DNA of 64,000 nucleotides from Staphylococcus succinus. Its GTDB lineage: Bacteria; Bacillota; Bacilli; Staphylococcales; Staphylococcaceae. The notes under the pieces are model-generated. The model did not search any database and was not told the origin of the DNA. It saw only the letters and a program-made list of their open reading frames with translations. The translations under genes and the position numbers were made by a program. The DNA is taken from assembly GCF_029024945.1 (NCBI RefSeq), contig NZ_CP118976.1, positions 434,001-498,000 of the forward strand, in the 5' to 3' direction. The first letter of the stretch is position 1. Each line of letters begins with the position of its first letter. Below are positions 17,030-25,173 of this stretch, piece after piece.

Positions 17030-18991
17030 TTAATAAATTACTGAAATTAAAGCATCTTTAGTATTAATATCTTTTTTATCTTCAACAACAACATCTTTCG
17101 CAATATTTGTATTCGTCACAACAATCATTACAATGTCATCTAAAGAAGCATTTCGAATGATTTGACTGTCAAATTCAATTAATGGTTGACCTGACGTTAC
17201 AGTATCTCCTTGTGACACCAGAGGTCTGAATCCTTCCCCATTTAATTTCACAGTATCTATACCTATATGAATCAATAATTCTGTTCCATTATTGGACTTC
17301 AATCCAATGGCGTGACCGGTAGGGAAAAGACTTTCAACAGTTGCGTCGAATGGAGCAATAATTACATTAGATTTTGGTTTAATTGCAATACCTTTGCCCA
17401 TAGCAAGCGATGAAAAGACAGGATCGTCAACTTTTTCTAATTTAATAAGTTCACCTGTTAATGGAGCTTTAATAAAATCATCAGATCCTAGTGGCACCGT
17501 GTCATTTTGTTGCGTTATTTGGTCAGTATTTTCATGTTTATTATCAGTTGATTGGTCTTTTGTTGAGGCGTCAGATTGAGTTAAACCTTCTTTTTTATCA
17601 GAATGAGCAATGAAACCTACGATTGTAGCAACTAACATACTCAGAATAGATGCCAATACAATGAGCCAAACTGTAGCATCTAATCCATTGTCTCCAATAT
17701 ATGCTGTGTATCCGAAAATGCCTAAACCTCCCATAAAATAAAGCTTTGTGCCAGCGAAGGCCACAAAACCTCCAAAAATACCGGCGATGATACAGCTATA
17801 AATAAACATTTTCTTTCGGGGTAAGGTAATACCATAAATTGAAGGTTCAGTTACTCCAAAAATACCTGATATGGTAGCTGGGAAGGCTAAGGATTTTAAT
17901 TTAGTATTTTTAGTCTTTAAGAAAATACCTAGTACAATACCAGTTTGAGCGAAAGAGGCTGCAAATATTAAGGGATGAATAATATCGAACCCAGAAGTAG
18001 AAATATTATTCATCATGATTGCTACAAGGCCCCAATGGAGTCCAAAAATAACTAATACTTGCCAGAAAGCACCTAACAATATGCCTGCAACTATAGGACT
18101 CAAAGCATGAATACTAAGTGCACCTACACCAATCCAATTGGCAATCCAAGATGAAATTGGACCAATAATTAAGAACGTTAAAGGAACAACAACTAATAAT
18201 GTAAAGAAGGGAACTAAGAATGTCTTAACAACATCAGGTATAATAGTTTTTAATTTTCGCTCAAGCCTACTCGCAAAATAAACAGCGATAATGATAGGAA
18301 TGACACTAGATGTATATGTCATAGAAATGACAGGCAATCCTAAAAAGGTTAAATTTGACTCTACTTCGAATAAAGTGCCAGAGAACAGCGCGCTTGCACC
18401 CTTGGCACCCATTTCCATAGCACTAACTAGCGTTGGATATACTAAAGCTGCACCAATAGCCATGCCGAGGAAGTGGCTTGAACCAAATTTTTTAGCTGCT
18501 GTAAATCCTAAAAATATTGGAAAGAAATAAAAAATAGAGTCTCCAATAGCATGTAAGATTTGATAGGTACCAGATTGTTCAGTAATCCATCCCAAAGCTA
18601 AAAATAAAGCAGCAAATCCTTTAATCATCCCAGCTGCAGCAAGTACACCCAAGATAGGTTGAAAGATACCAGAAACTATATCTATAAATCGATTGAATAG
18701 GTTTCCTTTATGTTCATCGCTATTTGCTTCGTCATCGCTATGGTTAAAGTTTGCAACATGGTTAACTGCAGTGTATACATCAGGAACATGGTTACCTATA
18801 ACCACCTGATATTGACCACCCGATTGCATTACTGTGACAATATCATCCCGATTTTTTAAGTATTCCGTATCTGCTTTGGCTTCATCTTTCAACTTAAAAC
18901 GAAGACGTGTAATACAATGTGTTAAAGAATTTATATTATCAACGCCACCAACCTTTTCAACAATGTCTTTAGCTAATAACTCATATTTCAT
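17030..18991 (-). CDS. bglP: PTS beta-glucoside transporter EIIBCA (BglP type)
   Basis: The 653-residue fusion imports and phosphorylates beta-glucosides using HPr-phosphate. The EIIB domain is N-terminal, with phospho-Cys26 in SLTHCITRLRFKLKD. The EIIC membrane domain spans about residues 105-460 (GIFQPILGVLAAAGMIKG, FGVTEPSIYGITLP). After an Asp/Gln/Thr-rich linker comes EIIA, with phospho-His575 in LLIHIGIDTVKLNGEGF. It heads the operon with two GH1 hydrolases. Expression should require LicT/BglG antitermination at the leader and be repressed through a cre over its promoter. Confidence 0.95.
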   Translation of the reverse strand: MKYELLAKDIVEKVGGVDNINSLTHCITRLRFKLKDEAKADTEYLKNRDDIVTVMQSGGQYQVVIGNHVPDVYTAVNHVANFNHSDDEANSDEHKGNLFNRFIDIVSGIFQPILGVLAAAGMIKGFAALFLALGWITEQSGTYQILHAIGDSIFYFFPIFLGFTAAKKFGSSHFLGMAIGAALVYPTLVSAMEMGAKGASALFSGTLFEVESNLTFLGLPVISMTYTSSVIPIIIAVYFASRLERKLKTIIPDVVKTFLVPFFTLLVVVPLTFLIIGPISSWIANWIGVGALSIHALSPIVAGILLGAFWQVLVIFGLHWGLVAIMMNNISTSGFDIIHPLIFAASFAQTGIVLGIFLKTKNTKLKSLAFPATISGIFGVTEPSIYGITLPRKKMFIYSCIIAGIFGGFVAFAGTKLYFMGGLGIFGYTAYIGDNGLDATVWLIVLASILSMLVATIVGFIAHSDKKEGLTQSDASTKDQSTDNKHENTDQITQQNDTVPLGSDDFIKAPLTGELIKLEKVDDPVFSSLAMGKGIAIKPKSNVIIAPFDATVESLFPTGHAIGLKSNNGTELLIHIGIDTVKLNGEGFRPLVSQGDTVTSGQPLIEFDSQIIRNASLDDIVMIVVTNTNIAKDVVVEDKKDINTKDALISVIY

Positions 18992-19142
18992 AATAAAATC
19001 ACCCCAATTTGTTATGAATAGCTATATAGTTAAGAAATGAGCAGTTTAAGTCGAGGATATACGTTTAATTTTTTTGTGGCCACTGAAGAAAAATTTCCGT
19101 TTACCAAGCATCTAAAATGATCTTAACTAAAATAGCAAAAAT

Positions 19143-19226
19143 AAAAACCCAGAATAATACACATACGATGCCATAAGGTACCGTTATGCATTACTCTGGG
19201 TTTTGCCTACTTAAAGTTACAACCCC
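19143..19226 (-). promoter_or_regulatory. RAT antiterminator site and overlapping terminator in the bglP leader
   Basis: On the minus strand, 19226-19198 reads GGGGTTGTAACT, four bases, then TAGGCAAAACCC, a close match to the ribonucleic antiterminator bound by BglG/LicT/SacY proteins. Its 3' end overlaps the 5' arm of a terminator: AAAACCCAGAGTAAT pairs with ATTATTCTGGGTTTT and is followed by Ts. Binding of dimeric antiterminator to the RAT would prevent the terminator, allowing bglP transcription. Confidence 0.93.
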
Positions 19227-19274
19227 AAACGTCGATAGTGACGTCTAAAGTAACAATAATATAAGATTAAAAAC

Positions 19275-19311
19275 ATTATAGCGCTTTAAATATTTAATGT
19301 CAACGCTTACA
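19275..19311 (-). promoter_or_regulatory. bglP promoter with overlapping cre site
   Basis: On the minus strand TTGACA (19303-19298), a 17-base spacer and TATAAT (19280-19275) form a perfect sigma-A promoter. TGTAAGCGTTGACA (19311-19298) fits the cre consensus TGWNANCGNTNWCA at every position and contains the -35 box. CcpA bound here would block RNA polymerase. The promoter overlaps the end of the licT-like gene. Confidence 0.88.
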
Positions 19312-20139
19312 TTGTGATTTTAACAAGCGTGCAATATGCAAAATAAGATATACACGTTCATCACTTGATACTTCATGTTGGTAATGTTTTTGGAGGAAGT
19401 CAGAAATTTTATCAACACAAACATCAGATTGTTCATATTTTTGCTTTAAAATATCTAATAAGCTTTCATCTGTAACTTCGTTTAAAGATTCTACATTAAT
19501 CAGCCTTTGGCTAAAAAACTTAAGATGCGTTACAAATCTTGAGTAATTATGTTCGTCTTCATTAATGTGTAAGTTAAAATGATAACGTACAATATCAAGT
19601 ATACTTTTGGTGATTTTAGTAATTTCATAGATATTCGAAATATTTTCATCCATACTTGCGTTAACGATGTGCATAGCAATAAAACCTGCCTCATCTTTAG
19701 GCAGTTGTGTCTCAAAACGCTGTTGAATAACTTTAATGGCTTTTAAACCAATTTTAAACTCTTGAGGATAAAGTTTGGCAATTTCATAAAGTAATGGATT
19801 TTCGATATTATGACCCTGTTTTGTACGTTTAATTGCATAATCAACGTGATCTGTGAGTGAAATATAGATTGATTCTGAAATAGGTGTTTCATATAATCGA
19901 TTGGCTTCAATAATTATATCTTGAATGGTTATTAATATGTCTTGATCAATTTCATTTAGTAGTGTAAGCAAATGCTCTTGTTCTTTACTGGTGAGTCTAA
20001 AAATTTTATCGATTTTATTTTTATCTAAAAGCTGACCATTTTCTTTCCCAAACGCGATTCCTTTTCCCATTACGATGCGTTCTTCATGATTGATAGTAGA
20101 AATAACAACATTATTATTTAGTATTTTAGTAATCTTCAT
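19300..20139 (-). CDS. licT: BglG/LicT-family transcription antiterminator
   Basis: The 279-residue RNA-binding antiterminator has the N-terminal CAT domain (MKITKILNNNVVISTINHEERIVMGKGIAFGKENGQ, about 1-55) and two PTS regulation domains, with conserved His in SLTDHVDYAIKR and FIAMHIVNAS and near the C-terminus in LILHIARLL. Family members bind RAT RNA when not phosphorylated by their EII and when PRD2 is phosphorylated by HPr. It lies immediately upstream of bglP and the RAT. The start at 20139 gives the family N-terminus. The bglP cre overlaps its stop codon. Confidence 0.93.
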   Translation of the reverse strand: MKITKILNNNVVISTINHEERIVMGKGIAFGKENGQLLDKNKIDKIFRLTSKEQEHLLTLLNEIDQDILITIQDIIIEANRLYETPISESIYISLTDHVDYAIKRTKQGHNIENPLLYEIAKLYPQEFKIGLKAIKVIQQRFETQLPKDEAGFIAMHIVNASMDENISNIYEITKITKSILDIVRYHFNLHINEDEHNYSRFVTHLKFFSQRLINVESLNEVTDESLLDILKQKYEQSDVCVDKISDFLQKHYQHEVSSDERVYLILHIARLLKSQCKR

Positions 20140-20260
20140 GATAAATAACATCCCTTATTTATTAATTATCTAATATAAAAAATTTGTATATTAAATATAG
20201 TTTAAGAGATTGTAATAAGTCAAAAGAAAATGAAGTATAATAATCAATTTAGTATCAGTT

Positions 20261-20295
20261 AAAACGAAAATAGACTTGAAGTGACCCAAGTCTAT
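20261..20295 (-). terminator. Terminator after the VOC dioxygenase gene
   Basis: On the minus strand ATAGACTTG and CAAGTCTAT form a 9-base-pair stem followed by TTTTCGTTTT. Confidence 0.75.
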
Positions 20296-20309
20296 GCATA
20301 TAAATGAAT

Positions 20310-21119
20310 TTAATTTTTGTCTGCTACACATGAAGTGTCGCTGTGAATAGTTACACTAAATCCTTCTGGAGAAAGTAATAGTAGTTTTTCAGATTCTGGT
20401 TTGTAGATGTCTACATGCGTTAAGCCAAGGCTATTTGAATTATCTATACGAACTGTATCAGATTGCCAAGTGTTCGTAGCGATATGATGATGATAGTTAT
20501 TCGTAGACATAAATAAAGCTTGAGGGAAGTCGGATATGTGTTGCAAACCGAGTTGCCCCATATAGAACTGTTTGGCTTGCGCTAAATCAGCTACTTTTAA
20601 GTGTAAGTGGCCTATCTTAGCATTGTCAGGCATACTGTCCCATCCTGTTTCAGTACGTTGTGCGACTAAATCATTTACATCTACTGCAAGTGTATCCATT
20701 TTGACTTTACCGTTATCCCACGCCCAAGTAGATTTAGGGCGGTCATAATAGACTTCAATGCCGTTACCTTCTGGATCAGCGAAGTATAATGCTTCACTAA
20801 CAAGATGATCGCCACCACTAACTTGAATTCCCATACTTGAGGCATGGTATAAAAAATTGCCTAAGTCAGCGCGTGTGGGTAGCAGAATAGCAATATGGAA
20901 TAAACCAGCCTCTCTCATAGAAGGGCGTCGTGCATCGATAATTTCATTTAAAGTAAGCGTATGACTGTTTTTTCCTATATTAAAAACGATAGATGTTTTG
21001 TTCTCATATCTAATTGTTAAACCTAATATCTGCTTATAGAATATGCGCATAGTAGATAAATCAGAAACATTGAGTGTAATATTTGTTACGTGTGTTGAGG
21101 CATTATCATGAAAAGTCAT
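20310..21119 (-). CDS. Two-domain VOC protein, CatE-like catechol-2,3-dioxygenase
   Basis: This 269-residue protein contains two vicinal-oxygen-chelate modules (about 8-125 and 168-262). Metal-ligand motifs are visible: THVTNITLNVSDL and LFHIAILLPTR in the first, IGHLHLKVADL in the second, and Glu in GNGIEVYYDRP. The layout matches the CatE extradiol dioxygenases of Bacillus and Staphylococcus, which open catechol rings and are induced by quinones and catechols. GGAGT precedes the ATG. A 14-base inverted repeat just upstream is a likely operator. It is a single-gene unit. Confidence 0.85.
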   Translation of the reverse strand: MTFHDNASTHVTNITLNVSDLSTMRIFYKQILGLTIRYENKTSIVFNIGKNSHTLTLNEIIDARRPSMREAGLFHIAILLPTRADLGNFLYHASSMGIQVSGGDHLVSEALYFADPEGNGIEVYYDRPKSTWAWDNGKVKMDTLAVDVNDLVAQRTETGWDSMPDNAKIGHLHLKVADLAQAKQFYMGQLGLQHISDFPQALFMSTNNYHHHIATNTWQSDTVRIDNSNSLGLTHVDIYKPESEKLLLLSPEGFSVTIHSDTSCVADKN

Positions 21120-21134
21120 TATATCAAACTCCTT

Positions 21135-21173
21135 ACATCAAACTTGTATTCTTATTAGTTACAAGTTTGATGT
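21135..21173. repeat. 14-base inverted repeat in the CatE-like promoter
   Basis: ACATCAAACTTGTA (21135-21148) and TACAAGTTTGATGT (21160-21173) are perfect complements 11 bases apart, starting 16 bases before the CatE-like start codon. No T run follows, so it is not an intrinsic terminator. It is more likely an operator or a leader hairpin. Confidence 0.7.
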
Positions 21174-21301
21174 TAATATAAAAAATATACTAGGTCAACT
21201 ATTAAGTTCTTTAGGTGAGTGTGGAAATAAGTTGTTTCTTGTATATTGAGTCATTTAAAATGGGTATAGAATACAAATCATACTTAATAGGGGATAGGTT
21301 C

Positions 21302-21847
21302 ATGGCACATTATTATTTTAAAGAAAATTTTTTTAATACTTCAAAATCTGCTATTGATGTTTTTAATGATAGTGATGAAGCGTGTTTCAAATTACAGTTA
21401 TTTTATACATCTGCTACGCAAGAAGCATTTGCAATGTTTGGCAATAATAAACAAAATTTTGAAATTACTGATGGCCAAGCTACTTATCGTATTTTACAAG
21501 AAAAAACAATACGTGGTGCGCTTAAAACACCGTTTAAAACTGTCTGGCAAGTTGAGAAAAATGGGACGGTTATTGGAACGTTTCGTTCAAAAATGGGAAT
21601 TAAAGCAACTATGTTATTCGAAGGGAATAAGGGAGATGTTTTAAAATTCCAATCAGGTTTTATTTCAAGAAGTGTGAAAGTTATGGAGGGGCGTCATGAA
21701 ATTATGCACAGTAAATCGGAGCGCTTCAAATTAGCATCTCGTCATGACCTTGATATATACACTGAAACATATCATCCTGCTATGCTTGTAATGTTGTTTC
21801 AAGTATTTTATGAATTTCAAGAACAACAAAGAAAGCAATCGAATTAA
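21302..21847 (+). CDS. LURP1/Tubby-like beta-barrel protein of unknown function
   Basis: The 181-residue protein resembles the tubby C-terminal-like (LURP-one-related, YxjI-type) family: NFFNTSKSAIDVFNDSDEACFKLQLF, KTPFKTVWQVEKNGTVIGTFRSKMGIKATMLFEG, and a hydrophobic C-terminal helix LDIYTETYHPAMLVMLFQVFYEFQEQQ that would fill the barrel. No enzymatic role is known for bacterial members. I start it at the ATG at 21302, after GGGGATAGG; the longer frame from a GTG at 21215 has no ribosome binding site and an unlikely N-terminus. Confidence 0.6.
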   Translation: MAHYYFKENFFNTSKSAIDVFNDSDEACFKLQLFYTSATQEAFAMFGNNKQNFEITDGQATYRILQEKTIRGALKTPFKTVWQVEKNGTVIGTFRSKMGIKATMLFEGNKGDVLKFQSGFISRSVKVMEGRHEIMHSKSERFKLASRHDLDIYTETYHPAMLVMLFQVFYEFQEQQRKQSN

Positions 21848-21884
21848 TCATTGATACTAATATTTTTGGGAAATAGAAATACGA

Positions 21885-21923
21885 AAAAAGCACCACTAAC
21901 TATAGTTTTAGTTAATGGTGCTT
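21885..21923. terminator. Terminator between convergent LURP-like and GNAT genes
   Basis: AAGCACCA and TGGTGCTT with inner TAACTA/TTAGTT make a stem with A- and T-rich flanks, usable from both sides. Confidence 0.7.
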
Positions 21924-21950
21924 CTTGTTTAAAGAGAGTTATATCAAGAT

Positions 21951-22229
21951 TTAACCTACATATACATCTTGATATTCTGGATTCTTTTCAATGACACTCT
22001 TGGCGAATGGACAAGATGCTACTACTTTTAAATCGTTGTCGCGGGCGTAGTCAACTACAGATTTAACAAGTGAAGAACCAATGCCTTGGCCGCCTAATTC
22101 ATCAGGAACACCAGTATGATTAATGTCAATTTGATTATCGTCTTGTGATTGGAAAGTGATTTCTGCTTGTGGATTATTCTCATCGTCACCAATATAGAAT
22201 TTATTTGTACCTTGTTTAATTTCAGCCAT
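21951..22229 (-). CDS. Small GNAT-fold N-acetyltransferase (YjdJ/NATD1 type)
   Basis: This 92-residue one-domain acetyltransferase has the YJL057-like pattern ITFQSQDDNQIDINHTGVPDELGGQGIGSSLVKSVVDYARDNDLKVVASCPFAKSVIEKNPEYQDV: acetyl-CoA loop GGQGIGSSLV and conserved Cys-Pro-Phe. S. aureus has a close relative of known structure with this minimal fold. The acetyl acceptor is unknown. GGAGTG precedes the ATG. It is divergent from the zinc lipoprotein gene, sharing a 200-base promoter region with a large inverted repeat. Confidence 0.82.
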   Translation of the reverse strand: MAEIKQGTNKFYIGDDENNPQAEITFQSQDDNQIDINHTGVPDELGGQGIGSSLVKSVVDYARDNDLKVVASCPFAKSVIEKNPEYQDVYVG

Positions 22230-22277
22230 TTTACCACTCCTTTTATAATACGTAACACTTACTAAATATCACGTTTT

Positions 22278-22319
22278 GAGATAACTTAAACAATTATATC
22301 TAAACGTTTAAGTTATCTC
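22278..22319. repeat. 14-base perfect inverted repeat between divergent genes
   Basis: GAGATAACTTAAAC (22278-22291) and GTTTAAGTTATCTC (22306-22319) are exact complements with a 14-base loop. It sits between the divergent GNAT and zinc lipoprotein genes, where a terminator would not be expected, and no T run follows it on either strand. Confidence 0.7.
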
Positions 22320-22393
22320 TAACCAAATTAATAGTATAAAATAGTATGATTTGAGCATTAACCATTGAAATATAGTTGAAATAAGTTTATAGT

Positions 22394-22416
22394 TTTAACG
22401 GAATAATTTCGATTTG
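22394..22416. promoter_or_regulatory. Candidate Zur box before the zinc lipoprotein gene
   Basis: TTTAACGGAATAATTTCGATTTG agrees with the Gram-positive Zur consensus TAAATCGTAAT-N-ATTACGATTTA at 16 of 22 positions, better in the right half. It ends at the ribosome binding site of the zinc lipoprotein, a position fit for repression in zinc-replete cells. Read by eye only. Confidence 0.45.
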
Positions 22417-22428
22417 GAGGGGCGGATT

Positions 22429-23388
22429 TTGAAAAAAAGTATACTATTGTTACTCATATGTACGCTCGGTATAGTATTAGGTGCATGTGGAAACACAAAC
22501 GAAGAAGAAAAAAAAGATGTAAGCACAAAGAATAAATTAGAGATATCTACTACTGCATTTGCTTTTCAAAGTTTTACAGAACAGATTGGCGGTAAATATG
22601 TGGACGTGCATTCAATATATCCTCCAGGGGCAGATATTCATTCTTTTGAACCAACACAAAAAGATATGATTGATATCGCAAAAGATGATTTATTTATATA
22701 TTCAAATAATGAAATGGATCCAGTGGCTAAAAAGATTGCTAAGTCTATTAAAAATGATGATTTGAAATTGCCTTTAGCCCAAAATTTAAGTAGTCATGAC
22801 CTTGTAGCAAATGATGAACACGAGCATGAGCACGAACATGAACATGAAGCTCATGAAGAAGGCAGTGAAGACCCACACGTATGGCTTGACCCAGTCTTAG
22901 ATAAAAAATTTGCTAAAGAAATTAAAAATAATTTGGTGAAAAAAGATCCGGAACATAAAGCCTACTATGAAGCAAATTATAAAAAAGTTGCAAAAGACAT
23001 CAACGCAATCGATAAAAAATTAAAAGTAATTACTAATCAACCAAAACGAGACACTGTAATTATTTCACATGATTCTATTGGTTATTTAGCGAAGCGCTAC
23101 GGCTTCAAGCAAGAAGGCGTTAGTGGTATGAATAATGAAGAACCAAGTCAAAAAGCTTTAATGGGAATTGTGGAAGATATAGAAAAATCACAACAACCCT
23201 ACGTTTTATATGAACAGAACATTTCATCTAAGGTAACTGATGTTATCAAGAAAGAATCAAATACAACGCCGGTAAGTTTCCATAACATGGCAACTTTATC
23301 CAAAGATGAAGAAAAGGAAAGAAATATATCATATCAATCATTGATGAAACGTAATATTAAATCTTTAGACAAAGCGTTAAATCATTAA
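22429..23388 (+). CDS. Zinc ABC transporter substrate-binding lipoprotein (AdcA/ZnuA)
   Basis: The 319-residue cluster A-1 substrate-binding protein captures metal, most likely Zn2+, outside the membrane for an ABC importer. It has a lipoprotein signal (ILLLLICTLGIVLGAC, Cys lipidated), metal-ligand His in GADIHSFEP, a histidine-rich loop (DEHEHEHEHEHEAHEEG) typical of zinc binders, DPHVWLDP and ISHDSIGYLAKRYGF. There is no C-terminal ZinT domain, so it is the short form. The start is a TTG at 22429 after GGAGGGG. No permease or ATPase is adjacent, so it must use components encoded elsewhere. Confidence 0.9.
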   Translation: MKKSILLLLICTLGIVLGACGNTNEEEKKDVSTKNKLEISTTAFAFQSFTEQIGGKYVDVHSIYPPGADIHSFEPTQKDMIDIAKDDLFIYSNNEMDPVAKKIAKSIKNDDLKLPLAQNLSSHDLVANDEHEHEHEHEHEAHEEGSEDPHVWLDPVLDKKFAKEIKNNLVKKDPEHKAYYEANYKKVAKDINAIDKKLKVITNQPKRDTVIISHDSIGYLAKRYGFKQEGVSGMNNEEPSQKALMGIVEDIEKSQQPYVLYEQNISSKVTDVIKKESNTTPVSFHNMATLSKDEEKERNISYQSLMKRNIKSLDKALNH

Positions 23389-23410
23389 AAATATAGGATG
23401 AATATTAAGA

Positions 23411-23455
23411 AAAGCCTCGAAATAGTGATGAAAAATCACATGATTTCGAGGCTTT
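23411..23455. terminator. Bidirectional terminator between the zinc lipoprotein and aldehyde dehydrogenase genes
   Basis: AAAGCCTCGAAAT and ATTTCGAGGCTTT form a perfect 13-base-pair stem with an inner TGAT/ATCA, between convergent genes. Confidence 0.88.
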
Positions 23456-23494
23456 CATAATATTGATTAACAGCTATAAATGATTAGCTAGGTA

Positions 23495-24919
23495 TCAATC
23501 ATATCGAATATAGGATACTGTAGTATTGTAATATTCTTCAAAGCCATGAATACCATCAGCGCCACCTAAACCTGATTCTCTCCAACCAGCATGATAGCCG
23601 TTAACTACTTCTTCAGCTTCACAATTTGCATAAACCTCTCCAAATTTAAGTTTTTCAGTTGCACGCATAACTTCTTTTAAATCTTCTGAAAAGATATAAG
23701 ATGATAATCCAGCGTTTGTGTCATTAGCTAAATTGATTGCATCATCAAAATTTTTATAAGTAACTATTGGTAATACAGGTCCAAAAATTTCATCTTTAAA
23801 AGCACTATCCGTTGTTTTAACGTTGTCTAAAATTGTTGGCGCATAAAAATAGCCGGTTTGATCAATTTTATGACCACCTGTTATTAAAGTAGCGCCATTT
23901 TGTATGGCAGATTGTACTTTTTCATCGATGCTATCTAATTGCTGCTGATTAATTATTGCACCATAGTCAGTAGTTTCAGAGAATGGGTCGCCAACTGTTA
24001 ATTTCTCCATTTTGGCTTTTAATTTATTAATAAATGCGTCATGTACAGCATCATGTACAAAAATCCGTTCAGGACAAGTACAAACTTGTCCTGCATTATT
24101 AATTCTAGCTGCTACGAGATAGTCGACAGCTTTGTCTAAATTAGCGTTTTCTGTAACAAGGGCAGGGGCATTACCACCTAATTCTAAATTAACTTTTTTA
24201 ACAGTATTTGCACTTGATGCATAAACAGATTTACCTGCACGCATACTGCCAGTTAATGATATTAATTGGATATCTGGATGTTGTGCTAATTGTGTACCTA
24301 CTGTTTCTCCAGTGCCAGGGAGTATTTGTACTAATCCAGCAGGAATAGTAGACTCACGGATAAGTTCGGCAAGTTTTAATGTTATTAACGAGGTTGCTTC
24401 ACTTGGTTTAATAACAACAGAGCAGCCTGTGATAACAGCGGGAATGACTTTTCTCATTAAGACCATTATTGGAGCGTTCCAAGGTACGATACCTGCAGTC
24501 ACACCGAGTGGTTTTTTAGTAAGTAAAATCGTTTCATTTTCTCGACTATTTTGTAAAACTTCGCCCTTGTTAGACATACTCAAGCTCGTCATATAATCTA
24601 TAAATTGAATTGATTTATCTATTTCACCTTTGGCTGAAGCTAGCGTTTTGCCTTGTTCTTTAACATATAGGTCTGCTAATGTATCTTTATACTTCTCTAG
24701 TAAAGGTATTAATAATTTTACATAATCAGCGCGTGTAGGTTCTGGCACTTGTTCCCATTCTAACTGTGCTTGTTTAGATTTTGCTACTGCATCATTGACT
24801 TCTGATTCGGTAGCAAATGTTATTGTATCTAGCTTGTCTCCTGTAGCAGGGTTAATTACATCCATTGTGTCAGTCGATTTGCTTGCTATAAATTCATTGT
24901 TAATAAATAGTTTATTCAA
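23495..24919 (-). CDS. NAD(P)-dependent aldehyde dehydrogenase (AldA type)
   Basis: This 474-residue protein of the ALDH superfamily oxidises an aldehyde to the acid. It has the N-terminal FINNEFIASKSTDTMDVINPATGDKL, the substrate-side Asn in GIVPWNAPIMVLMRKVIPAVITGC, general base Glu in VNLELGGNAPALV and catalytic Cys in NNAGQVCTCPERIF. The best family match is the lactaldehyde/glycolaldehyde dehydrogenase group, but specificity is inferred. I start it at the TTG at 24919 (MNKLFINNEF), about 8 bases after GGAGG; longer forms read through that site. It stands alone, divergent from mhqR. Confidence 0.88.
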   Translation of the reverse strand: MNKLFINNEFIASKSTDTMDVINPATGDKLDTITFATESEVNDAVAKSKQAQLEWEQVPEPTRADYVKLLIPLLEKYKDTLADLYVKEQGKTLASAKGEIDKSIQFIDYMTSLSMSNKGEVLQNSRENETILLTKKPLGVTAGIVPWNAPIMVLMRKVIPAVITGCSVVIKPSEATSLITLKLAELIRESTIPAGLVQILPGTGETVGTQLAQHPDIQLISLTGSMRAGKSVYASSANTVKKVNLELGGNAPALVTENANLDKAVDYLVAARINNAGQVCTCPERIFVHDAVHDAFINKLKAKMEKLTVGDPFSETTDYGAIINQQQLDSIDEKVQSAIQNGATLITGGHKIDQTGYFYAPTILDNVKTTDSAFKDEIFGPVLPIVTYKNFDDAINLANDTNAGLSSYIFSEDLKEVMRATEKLKFGEVYANCEAEEVVNGYHAGWRESGLGGADGIHGFEEYYNTTVSYIRYD

Positions 24920-25105
24920 TGTTTGACACCTCCACATTATCACTTCTACCACTTATAAAGAATGTGAAAACAGAAATAACATAATTCTAGTCACCTTTGT
25001 AGAAGAATATTTATTTTGCAAAATGAAAAAGATTGTTAAAGATGGCGTTTAATAGATGAACAAGGTAATGATTTTATAAAGTAATATATTTTTTATACTT
25101 ATGTG

Positions 25106-25134
25106 TTGACTTATTTTTAGTATGGCGTTATAAT
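25106..25134 (+). promoter_or_regulatory. mhqR promoter
   Basis: TTGACT (25106-25111), a 17-base spacer and TATAAT (25129-25134) make a near-consensus sigma-A promoter 40 bases before mhqR, immediately followed by the operator. Confidence 0.85.
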
Positions 25135-25135
25135 T

Positions 25136-25153
25136 TATCTCGAATTCGAAATA
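25136..25153. promoter_or_regulatory. MhqR operator before mhqR
   Basis: TATCTCGAATTCGAAATA is a near-perfect inverted repeat around CGAATTCG, directly after the -10 box. It fits the published MhqR operator type (ATCTCGAATTCGAGAT) of Bacillus and Staphylococcus. A second, diverged copy in reverse orientation stands before the first dioxygenase gene. Confidence 0.85.
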
Positions 25154-25173
25154 AATTTAAAGTAGGTGATGTG

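Noticed and set aside
21354..21644. 96-codon plus-strand ORF inside the LURP-like gene
   Set aside because: Alternate frame of a gene with a good start; Lys/Arg-rich low-complexity reading with no family pattern.
22840..22860. GAGCAT/GAACAT-type codon repeat as a DNA repeat element
   Set aside because: It encodes the histidine-rich metal-binding loop of the zinc lipoprotein and needs no other explanation.
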